From contig NZ_JADFBY010000001.1 in NCBI RefSeq assembly GCF_015223065.1, positions 992,001-1,056,000 on the forward strand: 64,000 nt of DNA, written 5' to 3'. The number at the start of each line of letters is the position of its first letter. Position 1 is the stretch's first letter. The position numbers and the translations under genes are program-made. The notes under the pieces are model-generated. The model was not told the origin of the DNA. It worked only from the letters and a program-made list of their open reading frames with translations, and made no database searches. The stretch is from Mucilaginibacter sp. JRF (GTDB taxonomy: Bacteria; Bacteroidota; Bacteroidia; Sphingobacteriales; Sphingobacteriaceae). Of this stretch, positions 1 to 8,200 are shown one piece after another.

Positions 1-126
1 ACGTCGGAATTTAATAGCTGGAAAGTGCAGTACCAGTTTTTGGAGCACTTCAATTTTGGCGTATGTACACTTGAGGGCTACAAACTGTTGGAGCAATATT
101 GTAAAAATATTATACCGCAATATTAA
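1..126 (+). CDS. C-terminal end of a cut-off gene, possibly a TetR-type regulator
   Basis: An open frame enters from the window edge and encodes 41 residues ending in KNIIPQY before a TAA stop. The tail is rich in aromatic residues (W, Y, F) and looks helical. No DNA-binding domain is visible because the N-terminus is missing. It lies on the same strand just ahead of a tripartite efflux operon, a common place for a TetR/AcrR repressor in Bacteroidota, and that context is the only reason for the family guess. Confidence 0.4.
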   Translation, partial: TSEFNSWKVQYQFLEHFNFGVCTLEGYKLLEQYCKNIIPQY

Positions 127-207
127 CTGCTGACATAGGGCTGTCAGGCCCCGTGCGGTTATTTGCAATGAAAAACAAAATAGCAATACATCAATCACTA
201 TATATAC

Positions 208-1563
208 ATGAACAAAAGGGGTAAATTTTTAATGGGCTTGTTGGGCTGCCTGTGGTGGTCAAACGGGTTCGCGCAGCAATCGCCGCCGAGAGATAGCACG
301 GCACACAGCTTTAGTCTGGCTGATTGCATTAATTACGCTTATGAACACCAGGATTCGGTAAAAAATGCCGCGTTAGATGTTAAGAGCGCCGAATATAAGG
401 TAAAGGAAACCATTGGCATAGGGTTGCCACAGGTAAATGGTTCGGCCCAATTTCAGGACTACTTTAGGGTTCCGGCTCAGGTAGCTCCAGGTGATTTTTT
501 TGGGAGGCCGGGCGAGTTAGTTCCGCTGAGGTTTGCGGTGAAGTATAGCACAACCCTCACTGTACAAGCCACACAGTTATTGTTTGATGGTACTTTTTTA
601 GTTGGACTACAATCAGCTAAAGTATTTAAGGAGCTCTCTCAAAAAAGCTTTACCCGTACCAAGATCGAAACCAACTCCAACGTAACTAAGGCTTATTACC
701 AGGTACTGGTAAGTTACGAGCAGATCAAATTGTATGATGCCAACATCAAACAGTTAAAACAACAGCTTGACGAAACTACGCAACAAAATAAACAAGGATT
801 TGTAGAAAAGATAGATGTTGACCGTTTAGCGGTGCAATACAACAATTTGGTAACCAATCGCGAAAATGTTGAAGGAGGCATTATTATCTATAACCAAATG
901 CTCAAATTCCAAATGGGCATGCCTGTAGATGAGCAGCTAATACTTACTGACAAGTTGGAGAGCGTTAATTTTAGTGACAAGCCCGAGGCTGTTACTGATA
1001 CTGCCTTTTACCGCAACAGGATAGAATACAGCTTGCTCGAAACCAATAAAAAACTAAATGAATTTGATATGAAAGAAAAGAAGGCTCGTTTCCTTCCTTC
1101 GCTGTCGGCATTTGGTAATTTATCCACCTCGTTTTATGAGAATAATTTTAGTCGTTTATTCAATAACAACTATCCATTCAGCTTTGTAGGATTGAGCCTA
1201 AACGTGCCGATCTTCAGCGGAGGTCAGCGTACCAATCAATTAAGGCAGTCAAAGATCAATGTGCTCAAATCTCAGAATGATCTGCATAATTTAAAGAATG
1301 CTTTAATGTTACAAGCTAATACAGCTAACATAACTTATATAAACGGCCTTAAATCGCTTAACAATCAACGTAGCAACCGTGAATTAGCACTTGAGGTTTT
1401 ACGTGTCACCAAAATAAAGTATCAGCAAGGTGTAGGGTCAAGCATTGAGGTTTCGCAAGCACAAAATGAACTTGAAAGCGCCGATAACCAATACATACAA
1501 GCGCTTTACAATGTACTTGTAAGCAAGGTTGATCTTGATAAAGCATACGGACGTTTAAACTAA
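208..1563 (+). CDS. TolC-family outer-membrane efflux protein
   Basis: This 451-residue protein is probably the outer-membrane channel of a tripartite drug or metabolite efflux pump. It has a signal peptide (about residues 1-23, ending GFAQ). The mature part starts with the typical outer-membrane-efflux-protein opening (SLADCINYAYEHQDS) and contains two long alpha-helical repeats (about 45-235 and 265-445), as expected for the TolC fold. The length is normal for the family. It is the first gene of a three-gene operon, 26 bp ahead of the adaptor. The substrate cannot be read from the sequence. Confidence 0.93.
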   Translation: MNKRGKFLMGLLGCLWWSNGFAQQSPPRDSTAHSFSLADCINYAYEHQDSVKNAALDVKSAEYKVKETIGIGLPQVNGSAQFQDYFRVPAQVAPGDFFGRPGELVPLRFAVKYSTTLTVQATQLLFDGTFLVGLQSAKVFKELSQKSFTRTKIETNSNVTKAYYQVLVSYEQIKLYDANIKQLKQQLDETTQQNKQGFVEKIDVDRLAVQYNNLVTNRENVEGGIIIYNQMLKFQMGMPVDEQLILTDKLESVNFSDKPEAVTDTAFYRNRIEYSLLETNKKLNEFDMKEKKARFLPSLSAFGNLSTSFYENNFSRLFNNNYPFSFVGLSLNVPIFSGGQRTNQLRQSKINVLKSQNDLHNLKNALMLQANTANITYINGLKSLNNQRSNRELALEVLRVTKIKYQQGVGSSIEVSQAQNELESADNQYIQALYNVLVSKVDLDKAYGRLN

Positions 1564-1589
1564 ATCATTCACATTACAACACGCAACAA

Positions 1590-2696
1590 ATGAAGAATTT
1601 AATATATATAGCCGCCCTGATGTTCCTGGCATCGTGCGGTGGTAAAAAGGATAAAAAAACGGAGCTTGCCGAACTGAAAAAACAGCAGGCTGAGCTTAAT
1701 TCAAAAGTAGCCAAATTACAGGCAGAGGTTGGTGGTAACGATTCGGCAAAGGTTATGGATGTTACCGTTTACAAACTTGAACCCGGCCAGTTCAATAACT
1801 ATGTAGAGATACAAGGACGTATTGACGCGCAGGAAAACGTTACCGCGTTTTCGCAGGCACCGGGCACTATTACCGCTATTTATGTAAAACCCGGTCAGCA
1901 TGTAAGCAAAGGGCAGGTACTTGTTCAATTAGATAATGTGGTATTGCAACAGCAAATAGCACAGGCCGAAGCAAAGGCTGAATTATCACGTACCTTATTT
2001 CAACGCCAAAAAAACCTGTGGGATCAAAAGATTGGTACCGAGGTACAATATCTTCAAGCTCAAACTACTTTACAGGCTGATGAAAAGGCGCTTTCGGCAT
2101 TAAAACGCCAGTCAGATCAGTACCGTATTAAATCGCCTATCAATGGCTCTATCGATCAGATGGATCTGAAATTGGGGCAAGCCATTTCACCTGGTCAGCA
2201 GGGTAGCGGTATCCAGATAGTTAATGATGAGATACTGAAAGTTAAGGCTAACGTACCCGAGTCATACTCGGCAAGCGTAAGCACCGGTAACAATGTAAAA
2301 ATCGTTTTTCCGGATATAAAGGATTCATTATCTACCAAAGTAACTTTCGCCGCTAAAGCTATCGACCCTACATCACGTAGTTTCCCGATAGAGGTAAAGT
2401 TACCTAACAGCAAAAGTCTGCGCCCAAACATGACGGCCGTACTTAAAATAGCCGATTATACTAAGGCTAATGCCTTGGCTATCCCGTTAAAGGCAGTTCA
2501 AAAATCAGAAGGCAGCGATTATGTTTTTGTAAATGTTAATGGCGTTGCCCGTCAAAAAACAATCAAACAAGGCGCTGTATCCGGCGGTAAGGCCGAGATA
2601 TTATCGGGCCTTAAAGCGGGCGACCAGGTAGTTGTTGAAGGCGCCGCCGATATTGAGGATGGCGACAAGGTGAAAATATTACAGGGCGTAAACTAA
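1590..2696 (+). CDS. RND efflux periplasmic adaptor (membrane fusion) lipoprotein
   Basis: This 368-residue HlyD/AcrA-type adaptor links the inner-membrane pump to the outer-membrane channel. It begins with a lipoprotein signal (lipobox LASC, Cys at about 16), followed by a lysine/glutamate-rich coiled coil (about 22-48). A biotinyl-lipoyl-like half-motif (YVKPGQHVSKGQVLVQLD, about 95-113) leads into a helical hairpin (115-165). The returning lipoyl half, a beta-barrel and the membrane-proximal domain follow (170-368). It sits between the TolC-type gene and the permease with short gaps (26 and 21 bp), so the three are almost certainly co-transcribed. Confidence 0.93.
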   Translation: MKNLIYIAALMFLASCGGKKDKKTELAELKKQQAELNSKVAKLQAEVGGNDSAKVMDVTVYKLEPGQFNNYVEIQGRIDAQENVTAFSQAPGTITAIYVKPGQHVSKGQVLVQLDNVVLQQQIAQAEAKAELSRTLFQRQKNLWDQKIGTEVQYLQAQTTLQADEKALSALKRQSDQYRIKSPINGSIDQMDLKLGQAISPGQQGSGIQIVNDEILKVKANVPESYSASVSTGNNVKIVFPDIKDSLSTKVTFAAKAIDPTSRSFPIEVKLPNSKSLRPNMTAVLKIADYTKANALAIPLKAVQKSEGSDYVFVNVNGVARQKTIKQGAVSGGKAEILSGLKAGDQVVVEGAADIEDGDKVKILQGVN

Positions 2697-2717
2697 TAAA
2701 CACTAAACCGGTCTGTT

Positions 2718-5700
2718 ATGAAAGATGCTGAAAAAGAATTCGGCCCATCCAGTTGGGCTATTGATAATAAAACGGCAATATATGTGCTGGTATTCATCAT
2801 AACCCTGTTGGGTTTGGTGAGCTACGTTACATTGCCGAAAGAGAATTTTCCGGATATTGCCCAATCAAAGGTATTTGTAACCACGCAATACCTTGGCCAA
2901 TCGCCCGAAAATATTGAGCTGCTGGTAACCCGGCAGATAGAAAAGCAATTAAAATCACTCAAAGGCTTAAAAAAGGTAACATCCAACTCGTTGCCTAACG
3001 TATCGGTAATTACGGCTGAATTTAATGCCAATGTTGATATACGCGATGCCAAGCAGGATGTTAAAGAGGCGGTTGATAAAGCCAAGCCCGATTTGCCCCA
3101 AAATGATAATAACCTTAAGGAGTCCTCAATATCTGACATCAATGTTGCCGACTTACCCATACTTTACATCAACCTTTCGGGTAATTACGATCTGAAAAAG
3201 TTGAAGGAGTATGCCGATAATCTGAAGGATGAGATAGAGAGTTACAAGGAGATATCAAAGGTAGAGACGGTGGGCGCGCTTAAGCCCGAAATTGAGATCA
3301 ATGTTGATATCAACAAAATGACGGCCGCGCAAATAGGTTATGGCGATATCATTAACGCTATTGGCGGTGAAAACATCATCGCATCGGCCGGTACCATTAA
3401 GATGGATGGTGTGCGCAGGAGTGTAGACATCAGGCAGGATTTTAAAAATGCCGAGGAAGTTGCCGCCATGGTGATCCGTAACCCAACAGGCCGAGCCGTA
3501 TACCTGCGCGACATTGCCGAGGTGAAGGATGGCTTTGCCGAGCAGGAGAGTTATGCCCGCTTAAAAACCAATGAGCAAAAGAACTTTAAAAATGTAATTA
3601 CGCTCAACATCAGCAAGCGATCAGGTGAGAACCTGATCGAGGCGTCGGACAAGATCAATCAACTCATCGAACTAAAACAAAAGAGCGAGTTCCCAAAAGG
3701 ACTGGATATTACCGTAACCGGTGATCAGAGTGATAAAACACGTGTAACTATTAATGATCTGGTAAATACCATCATTATCGGTTTCGTGCTGGTAACCATT
3801 ATCCTGATGTTCTTTATGGGTACAACCAATGCCATATTCGTGGCCTTATCGGTACCGTTATCATGTTTCATAGCGTTTTTGGTTATGCCGGCCATTGGCT
3901 TTACGCTGAACATGATCGTGCTGTTCTCCTTCCTGTTAGCGCTGGGCATTGTGGTGGATGATGCCATTGTGGTGATTGAGAATACACACCGTATTTTTGA
4001 TAATGGTAAGGTACCTATTAAACAAGCTGCCAAAATAGCCGCGGGCGAAGTGTTCCTGCCTGTATTCTCAGGTACCATGACCACGTTGGCCCCATTTGTG
4101 CCATTAGCATTTTGGAATAGTTTGATAGGGCATTTCATGTTCTTCCTGCCTATCACGCTTATCATAACGCTGCTTGCATCATTATTGGTGGCCTACATCA
4201 TTAACCCGGTTTTCGCGGTCGATTTTATGAAGCCACACATTGAGGGTGAACATGATAATCCGAAGTTTGACCGTACAGTTAAACGGGTACTAATTGTGAT
4301 GGGTATTATAGCTGTTTTAGGCTATCTGATTAATGTTGGGCTTGGAAATTTTGTGGTTTTTGCGGCATTATTATACTTGCTTAATCATTTTGTGCTTATA
4401 AAATGGATCGACAAGTTCCAAAAAAACGCCTGGCCGAGTTTTCAAAACTGGTACGGCCGCATGATAGAAAAGGCGGTACGCAGGCCATGGCAAATATTGC
4501 TGGGTATTATTGTACTGTTCTTTTTAAGCATTGGCTTCATGGTTGTACGGTCGCCAAAGGTGGAGTTCTTCCCGCAAGCCGACCCTAACTTTGCTTATGT
4601 ATATATCACGATGCCTACCGGTACCGATCAGGCATTTACCAACGAGGTTACCCGCAAGCTTGAGCAACGAGTCGCATCTACAGTTGAGCCGTACAAGCAC
4701 ATCGTATCGTCCATAATATCAAACGTTACGGTAAGCGTTACCGATCCGCAGGATGAAGACCAGGGCGATTATCCGAACAAGGGTAAAATAACTGTAGCCT
4801 TTGTTGAGTTTGGCGAGCGTGATGGTACTGATACAAAAGAGGTATTGGCAAAAATACGCAAATCTGTACGAGGTGTTGTGCCAGGTGCGCAAATATCGGT
4901 AGCGCAGGAGAACGGAGGCCCTCCAACACAAAAGGATATCAGTATTGAGTTAGTTGGCGATGATCTGGATACGTTGACCAAAGCCGCCGTTCAGCTTAAA
5001 AACTATATTGTTAAACAAAACATAGGCGGTATTGAGGAGTTAATGCCAGATGTACAGGATAATAAACCACAGATAGTTTTTGCCGTAAACCGTGAGCGTG
5101 CTAATCGTGAGGGAATCAGTACAGGGCAAATTACTCAGGCCTTGGGGGCTACCATTTATGGTGCTAAAGCTGCCGATTTCCGTAACACTACTGAGGATAA
5201 TTACGAGATAAACGTACAGGCCAAAGAGGAGCAACGTCATGATATTGACGCGATACGCAACTTAAAGATAACCTATCGCGATATGGCTACCGGTGGTACT
5301 GTAAGGCAGGTGCCTATCTCGGCCTTTGCTGATATTCAGTATAAAAACACCTATAGCAATATTAAGCACAAACAGCAACGCAGGGTAATCACATTAGGCT
5401 CAAACGTTATTAAAGGCTTTAATGCCAATGAGGTTAACCAGCAAATATTGCAATCTATCAGCAACTACAAATTGCCGGAGGGAGTCGTTGTACGTCAAAC
5501 CGGCGGTCAGGAAGATCAGATAGAAGCCGCGACATTCCTGATGACAGCTTTAGGAATATCATTTATGCTGATATTGGTTATCCTGATGATGCAATTCAAT
5601 TCCATCGGTAAAACCTTTATCATCATCAGCGAGATATTGTTCAGTATAATCGGGGTATTCCTCGGTATCAGCATTTTCGGTATGACGGTTACCATCGTAA

Positions 5701-6149
5701 TGACGGGTGTAGGTATCATAGCCCTTGCTGGTGTGGTGGTACGTAATGGTATACTGCTGGTTGAGTTTACCGACTTACTGCTTGAGCAAGGTATGAGCCT
5801 GCATGATGCCGTGGTTGAGGCTGGCCGTACCCGTATGACTCCTGTAATTTTGACCGCTACAGCGGCAATATTAGGTTTGATACCGCTGGCCGTAGGTTTC
5901 AATATTGACTTTGTGGGATTATTTACCTCCTTTGAGCCGCACATTCACTTTGGTGGTGATAACGTAGCTTTTTGGGGCCCGCTATCATGGACGATGATAT
6001 TTGGTTTGGCTTTCGCGACCATCATCACGCTGATACTGGTGCCATGTTTATACCTGATACGTACCCGTATCAAAGACAGGCTTGCCGGTAAAAAGCATGA
6101 TGAAGATGCGCCAACCGAACCTCATATAATTGAAACAAAACACGCATAA
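2718..6149 (+). CDS. RND efflux transporter permease (AcrB/HAE1 type)
   Basis: This 1143-residue inner-membrane proton-driven pump has the RND signature GIVVDDAIVVIEN in the fourth membrane helix (about residues 410-422), containing the paired aspartates of the proton relay. A first membrane helix (about 21-40) is followed by a large periplasmic loop, a block of helices (about 340-500), a second loop and a final helix block (about 930-1110). One extra feature is a hydrophobic stretch of about 50 residues (about 522-572) between the two halves that could form two additional helices. It is the last gene of the efflux operon and is followed by a strong hairpin terminator. Substrate unknown. Confidence 0.94.
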   Translation: MKDAEKEFGPSSWAIDNKTAIYVLVFIITLLGLVSYVTLPKENFPDIAQSKVFVTTQYLGQSPENIELLVTRQIEKQLKSLKGLKKVTSNSLPNVSVITAEFNANVDIRDAKQDVKEAVDKAKPDLPQNDNNLKESSISDINVADLPILYINLSGNYDLKKLKEYADNLKDEIESYKEISKVETVGALKPEIEINVDINKMTAAQIGYGDIINAIGGENIIASAGTIKMDGVRRSVDIRQDFKNAEEVAAMVIRNPTGRAVYLRDIAEVKDGFAEQESYARLKTNEQKNFKNVITLNISKRSGENLIEASDKINQLIELKQKSEFPKGLDITVTGDQSDKTRVTINDLVNTIIIGFVLVTIILMFFMGTTNAIFVALSVPLSCFIAFLVMPAIGFTLNMIVLFSFLLALGIVVDDAIVVIENTHRIFDNGKVPIKQAAKIAAGEVFLPVFSGTMTTLAPFVPLAFWNSLIGHFMFFLPITLIITLLASLLVAYIINPVFAVDFMKPHIEGEHDNPKFDRTVKRVLIVMGIIAVLGYLINVGLGNFVVFAALLYLLNHFVLIKWIDKFQKNAWPSFQNWYGRMIEKAVRRPWQILLGIIVLFFLSIGFMVVRSPKVEFFPQADPNFAYVYITMPTGTDQAFTNEVTRKLEQRVASTVEPYKHIVSSIISNVTVSVTDPQDEDQGDYPNKGKITVAFVEFGERDGTDTKEVLAKIRKSVRGVVPGAQISVAQENGGPPTQKDISIELVGDDLDTLTKAAVQLKNYIVKQNIGGIEELMPDVQDNKPQIVFAVNRERANREGISTGQITQALGATIYGAKAADFRNTTEDNYEINVQAKEEQRHDIDAIRNLKITYRDMATGGTVRQVPISAFADIQYKNTYSNIKHKQQRRVITLGSNVIKGFNANEVNQQILQSISNYKLPEGVVVRQTGGQEDQIEAATFLMTALGISFMLILVILMMQFNSIGKTFIIISEILFSIIGVFLGISIFGMTVTIVMTGVGIIALAGVVVRNGILLVEFTDLLLEQGMSLHDAVVEAGRTRMTPVILTATAAILGLIPLAVGFNIDFVGLFTSFEPHIHFGGDNVAFWGPLSWTMIFGLAFATIITLILVPCLYLIRTRIKDRLAGKKHDEDAPTEPHIIETKHA

Positions 6150-6192
6150 TAAATAATAAGGCCCGCTACATGCGGGCCTTATTATTTATTAT
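6146..6192 (+). terminator. Strong hairpin terminator after the efflux operon
   Basis: A perfect inverted repeat pairs 6146-6166 with 6172-6192 around a 5-nt loop (TACAT). The GC core is GGCCCGC, flanked by A/T tracts, so it can end transcription from either side. It overlaps the last bases of the permease gene. Confidence 0.9.
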
Positions 6193-6268
6193 AAATTCTA
6201 AAAACTAAGCTCTAAATTCTAATAGATAATTGAAATAATATAAAACCAAAGTTCTCGATAGCTATTCT

Positions 6269-6380
6269 CCACTAACCACTAACCACTAACCACTAACCAC
6301 TAACCACTAACCACTAACCACTAACCACTAACCACTAACCACTAACCACTAACCACTAACCACTAACCACTAACCACTAA
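6269..6380. repeat. Tandem heptamer array, 16 x CCACTAA
   Basis: Sixteen uninterrupted copies of the 7-bp unit CCACTAA (TTAGTGG on the other strand) fill 112 bp between the efflux operon and ung. The units look identical. The end next to ung is part of that gene: the last two sense codons and the stop are read from the repeat on the minus strand. Such arrays expand and contract by slippage. Confidence 0.95.
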
Positions 6381-7050
6381 TATGCCAGTTAATAGGTTGC
6401 TTGCCTTCTTTGCTTAATATCTCGTTTGTTTTTGAAAAATGTTTGCAACCAAAAAAACCGCTGTCGGCGGAGTAGGGAGAGGGGTGGGCTGCTTTCAGGA
6501 TGTGGTGTTTACCGGCATCTATCAATTCAGCTTTTGCTTGCGCGAATTTGCCCCATAGTAAAAATATGATGCCCTCTTTTTGGTCGGATATGGTTTTGAT
6601 CACCGTATCAGTAAATTGCTCCCAGCCTTTTTTTTGATGTGAGCCCGGGCTGCCTGCACGCACTGTTAAAGTAGCATTGAGCATCATCACGCCTTGCTCG
6701 GCCCACTCGGTAAGTTCACCGTGCGATGGGATGGTAAAGCCCGGTACATCGGTAACCAACTCCTTATAAATGTTTTTTAATGATGGCGGCGGATTGATGC
6801 CTTTTTGTACGGAGAATGATAATCCATGTGCCTGATTAACGCCATGATATGGGTCTTGCCCTAATATAACCACCTTCAGTTTATCAAAGGGAGTAGTATT
6901 AAAGGCGTTAAATATATCGCTGTTTTTAGGATATACTTTTTGCCCGGTTTCCTTTTCAGTTTTCAGAAATTCACGCAGCTTAACCATATAATCCTTCTGA
7001 AATTCGCCGCCTAAAACATTCAGCCACGAAGGCTCTAAATCTATCGCCAT
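6370..7050 (-). CDS. ung: Uracil-DNA glycosylase
   Basis: This enzyme removes uracil from DNA as the first step of base-excision repair. The 226-residue protein carries the water-activating motif GQDPYHG (about 64-70, catalytic Asp 66) and the DNA-clamping motif HPSPYS near residue 190, both diagnostic of family-1 UDG. The ATG giving MAIDLEPSW is chosen because it fits the usual family length; an in-frame ATG 57 bp further upstream would add a tail with no family similarity. The 3' end runs into the heptamer array, which provides Ser-Gly-stop. Confidence 0.96.
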   Translation of the reverse strand: MAIDLEPSWLNVLGGEFQKDYMVKLREFLKTEKETGQKVYPKNSDIFNAFNTTPFDKLKVVILGQDPYHGVNQAHGLSFSVQKGINPPPSLKNIYKELVTDVPGFTIPSHGELTEWAEQGVMMLNATLTVRAGSPGSHQKKGWEQFTDTVIKTISDQKEGIIFLLWGKFAQAKAELIDAGKHHILKAAHPSPYSADSGFFGCKHFSKTNEILSKEGKQPINWHISG

Positions 7051-7080
7051 AAATATTGTTTGCAGATGTTGATTAAGAGT

Positions 7081-7100
7081 GCAAATAAACGGATATTTGC
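7081..7100. promoter_or_regulatory. Back-to-back -7 elements for ung and the divergent gene
   Basis: GCAAATA (7081-7087) and TATTTGC (7094-7100) form an inverted pair. Each resembles a Bacteroidota -7 element (TA..TTTG type, here with shortened spacing), one facing ung on the minus strand and one facing the gene at 7126. This suggests two overlapping divergent promoters. Inferred from motif and position only. Confidence 0.4.
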
Positions 7101-7125
7101 GCTTCAAATTGTTATTTTACAAATT

Positions 7126-7677
7126 ATGTCAAATATTGTTCGCTTAGTAATAGCATGTGTTATTATGGGTGCAGGTGTAACCTTGTGTGGGTTTGGCTTT
7201 TGGGGCTGGGGCATACCTGTATTTTTATTTGGTGGCATGGTGCTGCTAACTTTCTTTTTTAATGAGAACATGATCATAGCGCAATTCTTTTTGCGTAAAG
7301 AAAATACCGAAAAAGCCGAACAGTGGCTTGGCAAGATCACCGATTACGAAAAGCAATTGCACCGTAAGCAACACGGTTATTATAACCTGCTGGTAGGCTT
7401 GATCGAATCGCGCAAGGCACCGTTAAAGTCAGAGAAATTCTTTAAAAAGGCGCTTACGCTGGGCATGGGCATGTCGCACAATATCGCGCTCGCTAAGATC
7501 AGTCTTGCAGGTATTGCCATGGCAAAACGTAACAAGCGCGAAGCGCAAATGTATTTACAGGAAGCCGCTAAGGATGATAAGAATAAGTTACTTGCCGATC
7601 AGATAAAGATGATGAAAGCGCAAATGGCGCAAATGGACAAGCAACAGGTGGTACGTGGTGGTTACCGCCAATTCTAA
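7126..7677 (+). CDS. Small membrane protein with a TPR-like helical domain
   Basis: I do not recognise a named family. The protein is 183 residues from the ATG giving MSNIVRLVIA. Two hydrophobic segments (about 5-25 and 28-46, rich in Gly and Trp) anchor it in the inner membrane. They are followed by a cytosolic helical part (60-175) with spacing like tetratricopeptide repeats (EKAEQWLGKI, KSEKFFKKALTLG, REAQMYLQEAAK). An upstream in-frame ATG at 7060 would lie over the promoter pair and is less likely. It is transcribed away from ung and ends at a hairpin terminator. Confidence 0.75.
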   Translation: MSNIVRLVIACVIMGAGVTLCGFGFWGWGIPVFLFGGMVLLTFFFNENMIIAQFFLRKENTEKAEQWLGKITDYEKQLHRKQHGYYNLLVGLIESRKAPLKSEKFFKKALTLGMGMSHNIALAKISLAGIAMAKRNKREAQMYLQEAAKDDKNKLLADQIKMMKAQMAQMDKQQVVRGGYRQF

Positions 7678-7703
7678 ACAAAACAAAAAAATTGACGAAA
7701 AAG

Positions 7704-7732
7704 AAAAGCGGTACAAATAATGTATCGCTTTT
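7704..7732 (+). terminator. Hairpin terminator between convergent genes
   Basis: A 12-bp stem (7704-7715 with 7721-7732, one G-T pair) around AATAA is followed by a T-rich run. It ends the gene at 7126 and touches the stop codon of the convergent small gene. Confidence 0.75.
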
Positions 7733-7944
7733 TATTTTTCGTCGATAGTGCTAAAGTAACCCGGCTCTGCTGAACTGCCTTGTACCGGCATGTAGCGTCT
7801 GTCAGGGAAACTAAAATCATCTTCCGTTGGGTTTGAAACCTCAACCATTTTCAGAATATTCCTGATAAGCGACAAGTCAAATGTGCTCTTATTTAATTTT
7901 ATCAGGTATTCGTTTTCCGTTATTTCAAGGATTGAACCAGTCAT
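7732..7944 (-). CDS. Conserved-looking small hypothetical protein (70 aa)
   Basis: I do not recognise a family. The 70-residue product has no signal peptide or membrane segment. It begins MTGSILEITENEYLIKLNK, which suggests a short beta-strand-rich domain, and ends in an acidic, Pro/Ser-containing tail. Codon use matches neighbouring genes, and the frame is bounded by a terminator hairpin on one side and an AT-rich upstream region on the other, which supports a real gene. Confidence 0.6.
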   Translation of the reverse strand: MTGSILEITENEYLIKLNKSTFDLSLIRNILKMVEVSNPTEDDFSFPDRRYMPVQGSSAEPGYFSTIDEK

Positions 7945-8046
7945 AATCTTTCTTCTTTAAAGTAGTTAACCATAAAATTAAACAACTGTTTTAATACGAA
8001 AGTTTTATGAATTTTAAGGTTTCGTTAAAGATATGTTATCAATAAA

Positions 8047-8110
8047 AATTTAAGGTACAGCAACACAGTAATTTATTAAAGAAATTTGCTGTGTTGCTGT
8101 ACCTTAAGTT
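8047..8110 (-). terminator. Long perfect hairpin, likely lysS terminator
   Basis: 8050-8068 pairs perfectly with 8089-8107 (19 bp, core AAGGTACAGCAACACAG), and A/T pairs extend the stem outward. On the minus strand it lies about 95 bp after the lysS stop and is followed by a T-rich stretch. Its unusual length also leaves a small palindromic repeat element possible. Confidence 0.6.
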
Positions 8111-8200
8111 TATAAAAAGATGTATCCTGAACTACAAATTATAGCTTAACATCATTCAGTCTGTTAATTCCTAAATTCTACAAATTCAGGTTCAGAATAT

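Noticed and set aside
6269..6380. CRISPR array
   Set aside because: The repeats are 7 bp with no spacers and no cas genes are present; it is a simple tandem repeat.
7051..7107. 19-residue N-terminal extension of uracil-DNA glycosylase
   Set aside because: It would cross the divergent promoter pair and has no family similarity.
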